Source: Symbiodinium natans (lineage: Eukaryota > Sar > Dinophyceae > Suessiales > Symbiodiniaceae). Taken from it: a stretch of 64,000 nucleotides of DNA. The translations under genes were made by a program, and so were the position numbers. The stretch is taken from NCBI GenBank assembly GCA_905221605.1, contig CAJNDS010002263.1, positions 151,501-215,500 on the forward strand. The letters run 5' to 3'. Within the stretch, counting starts at the first letter, position 1; each line of letters starts with the position of its first letter. The notes beneath the pieces were generated by a model. That model did not search any database. It saw only the letters and a list, made by a program, of their open reading frames with translations, and was not told the origin of the DNA. Positions 62,963-64,000 of the stretch are shown one piece after another.

Positions 62963-64000
62963 CTACTCGATACCCTGTGGAGCAGTGTTGGGGGCACGAG
63001 CGGCGTTGCCAGCAACGTTGGAGCTACTGGCTCGCTCCAACTGAGGGCGCTTTGCAACCGCCTCATCGAGGGAGAATGCCTCGGCCGACACCCTCTGGAA
63101 TTCCTCGACGTAGGACTGCGCGACAGGGTGCGTCTTGGGGACCTCAAGCTTAAGCCCTGCCTCCGCATTGGCCTTGCTGCTTGTGGTAAAATTGAGGCTC
63201 CCAATCAGCACCACCGCGCCGTCAGGCCGCAGTAGGCAAAGGGCCTTGGCATGGTGCAGCCCTTGAATCCCGGTGCCTACCTTAGCCCCGCGGCCGTCGC
63301 GAGCATAGGCGTCGCGCAAGGATGTGCCGCAACCCACCTTCACCTCGGCACCTGCGGCCGCCAAGCGTTTCAACGCTTGCCACTGAAGCTTGGTGCGGTG
63401 GCATTGTCCCATGTCGGCGACAATCCGAACGCTTGCGCCCTTGCCAAGCGACGCTTCGATTGCCTCGATGCAGGATGGGCAATCTAAGCTGTAAGCCCGG
63501 ATGTAGATCACATCCTCTGCTGCTCCGGACCCAAGCAGCGTTTGGGCGGCCTGAATGTATGGCCCGCCCGCAAGGAATTCCGCTTCTTTGACTGGAGAAC
63601 TCCTAGCGGGGGCTGGGCCCTTGTTCCTCCGGCCTGGCGTGCGCGCCACAGTGGCAGTGGCGGCACGTTGCACGGAGCCGGAATGTGCGTGGGCTGCGCT
63701 CGCTCCATCTGCTGGGGCCGCGGCCAGGTCACGACCCGCGAGCCCCTGAAAGCAGGAGAGCCCGCGGCTCTTGGCCGCGAGTTGGGAGAAACACCCTTCA
63801 CTGTTCCCCAAACCCAACACCACCTTACCCTTAGCTAGGGCATCGGAGGCGGTACTCCGAATGGAGTCTGTGAGCGCAGGACCCGCGCCTCGCTGGGCCG
63901 CGTGCAAAAACCCTAAGGAACGAGCGGTGTCCATTGCGGCATCGCAATGCCCGCAGCGTCCTTCTGCCAGGTAAGCACGACAGCCACAGGCAGCTGTCTC
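62963..64000 (-). CDS. Phospholipase D/nuclease-superfamily-like protein, 5' end outside window
   Basis: The frame is open from the window edge down to a stop at 62963, at least 345 residues without an intron. An internal Met at 63934 is possible, but the frame continues upstream through CGCRAYLAEGRCGHCDAAM, so the true start is probably outside, unless an acceptor near 63950 begins an exon. The N-terminal half is Ala/Gly-rich and low-complexity. The C-terminal half has HHAKALCLL (about 63239-63256) followed by GSLNFTTSSKANAEAGL, the HxK and GSxN parts of a phospholipase D motif as in single-domain enzymes such as mitochondrial PLD6 and bacterial Nuc. The Asp expected four residues after the Lys reads Leu, so activity is uncertain. 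It is the only gene called on the minus strand besides the rRNA fragment. Confidence 0.75.
   Translation of the reverse strand, partial: ETAACGCRAYLAEGRCGHCDAAMDTARSLGFLHAAQRGAGPALTDSIRSTASDALAKGKVVLGLGNSEGCFSQLAAKSRGLSCFQGLAGRDLAAAPADGASAAHAHSGSVQRAATATVARTPGRRNKGPAPARSSPVKEAEFLAGGPYIQAAQTLLGSGAAEDVIYIRAYSLDCPSCIEAIEASLGKGASVRIVADMGQCHRTKLQWQALKRLAAAGAEVKVGCGTSLRDAYARDGRGAKVGTGIQGLHHAKALCLLRPDGAVVLIGSLNFTTSSKANAEAGLKLEVPKTHPVAQSYVEEFQRVSAEAFSLDEAVAKRPQLERASSSNVAGNAARAPNTAPQGIE

Noticed and set aside
62617-63204. Minus-strand frame overlapping the phospholipase D-like gene
   Set aside because: It is an off-frame shadow of the real gene with no recognisable motif and continues into non-coding DNA.
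1-64000. CRISPR array, tRNA genes, dinoflagellate spliced leader, bacterial operons
   Set aside because: No direct repeats with unique spacers, no cloverleaf I could fold, no match to the spliced-leader core, and no compact prokaryotic gene layout were seen.

Overview
The window looks like nuclear DNA of a dinoflagellate. Protein-like sequence is cut into many short, GC-rich exons separated by long introns. Several splice donors read best as GC or GA instead of GT, which is a known dinoflagellate trait. TTTAGGG-type telomere repeats are scattered internally by the dozen. Nearly all recognisable exons lie on one strand for about 61 kb, and the strand then flips. No bacterial gene layout, spliced-leader sequence, tRNA or CRISPR array was recognised. 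The genus cannot be named from this sequence alone.

Layout. 0-7 kb: short exon candidates among telomere-like arrays, plus an antisense, probably dead fragment of a eukaryotic large-subunit rRNA gene (about 3.5-4.5 kb). 7-10 kb: few coding signals, an AT-rich island and two miniature inverted-repeat elements. 10-14 kb: several linked exons, including a three-exon 3' end whose splice phases agree. 14-27 kb: isolated exon candidates, a 630-base C-rich minisatellite and more miniature elements. 27-29 kb: an Ala/Glu/Lys-rich coiled-coil gene. 30.3-34.6 kb and 36.6-43.4 kb: two tandem paralogues of a membrane protein with a TIR-like domain, the best-supported genes here. 45-46.3 kb: coiled-coil exons and a UBA-like segment. 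47.5-49.2 kb: the C-terminal EF-hand pair of a calmodulin-like protein. 49.6-61.7 kb: further exon candidates on the same strand. 61.7-63 kb: a convergent strand switch with simple repeats. 63-64 kb: a minus-strand phospholipase D/nuclease-like gene running off the window.

The main pattern is in the introns. On the gene strand, TTTAGGG-type repeat tends to follow an exon and its complement CCCTAAA tends to precede the next one. At seven or more exon ends the donor GT lies inside a GTTTAGG unit. Comparing the two paralogues reveals three introns found only in the downstream copy. Several introns have short direct repeats at their ends, and at least eight families or single examples of 70-140 base inverted-repeat elements sit in introns or spacers. 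Together this suggests continuing intron gain or turnover by repeat-carrying insertions.

Apart from the two paralogues, the EF-hand gene, the coiled-coil genes and the phospholipase D-like gene, coding calls rest on reading frame, codon-like composition and splice-site fit only. No transcript or database search was available. Exon joins that are not stated as phase-consistent should be treated as unproven.
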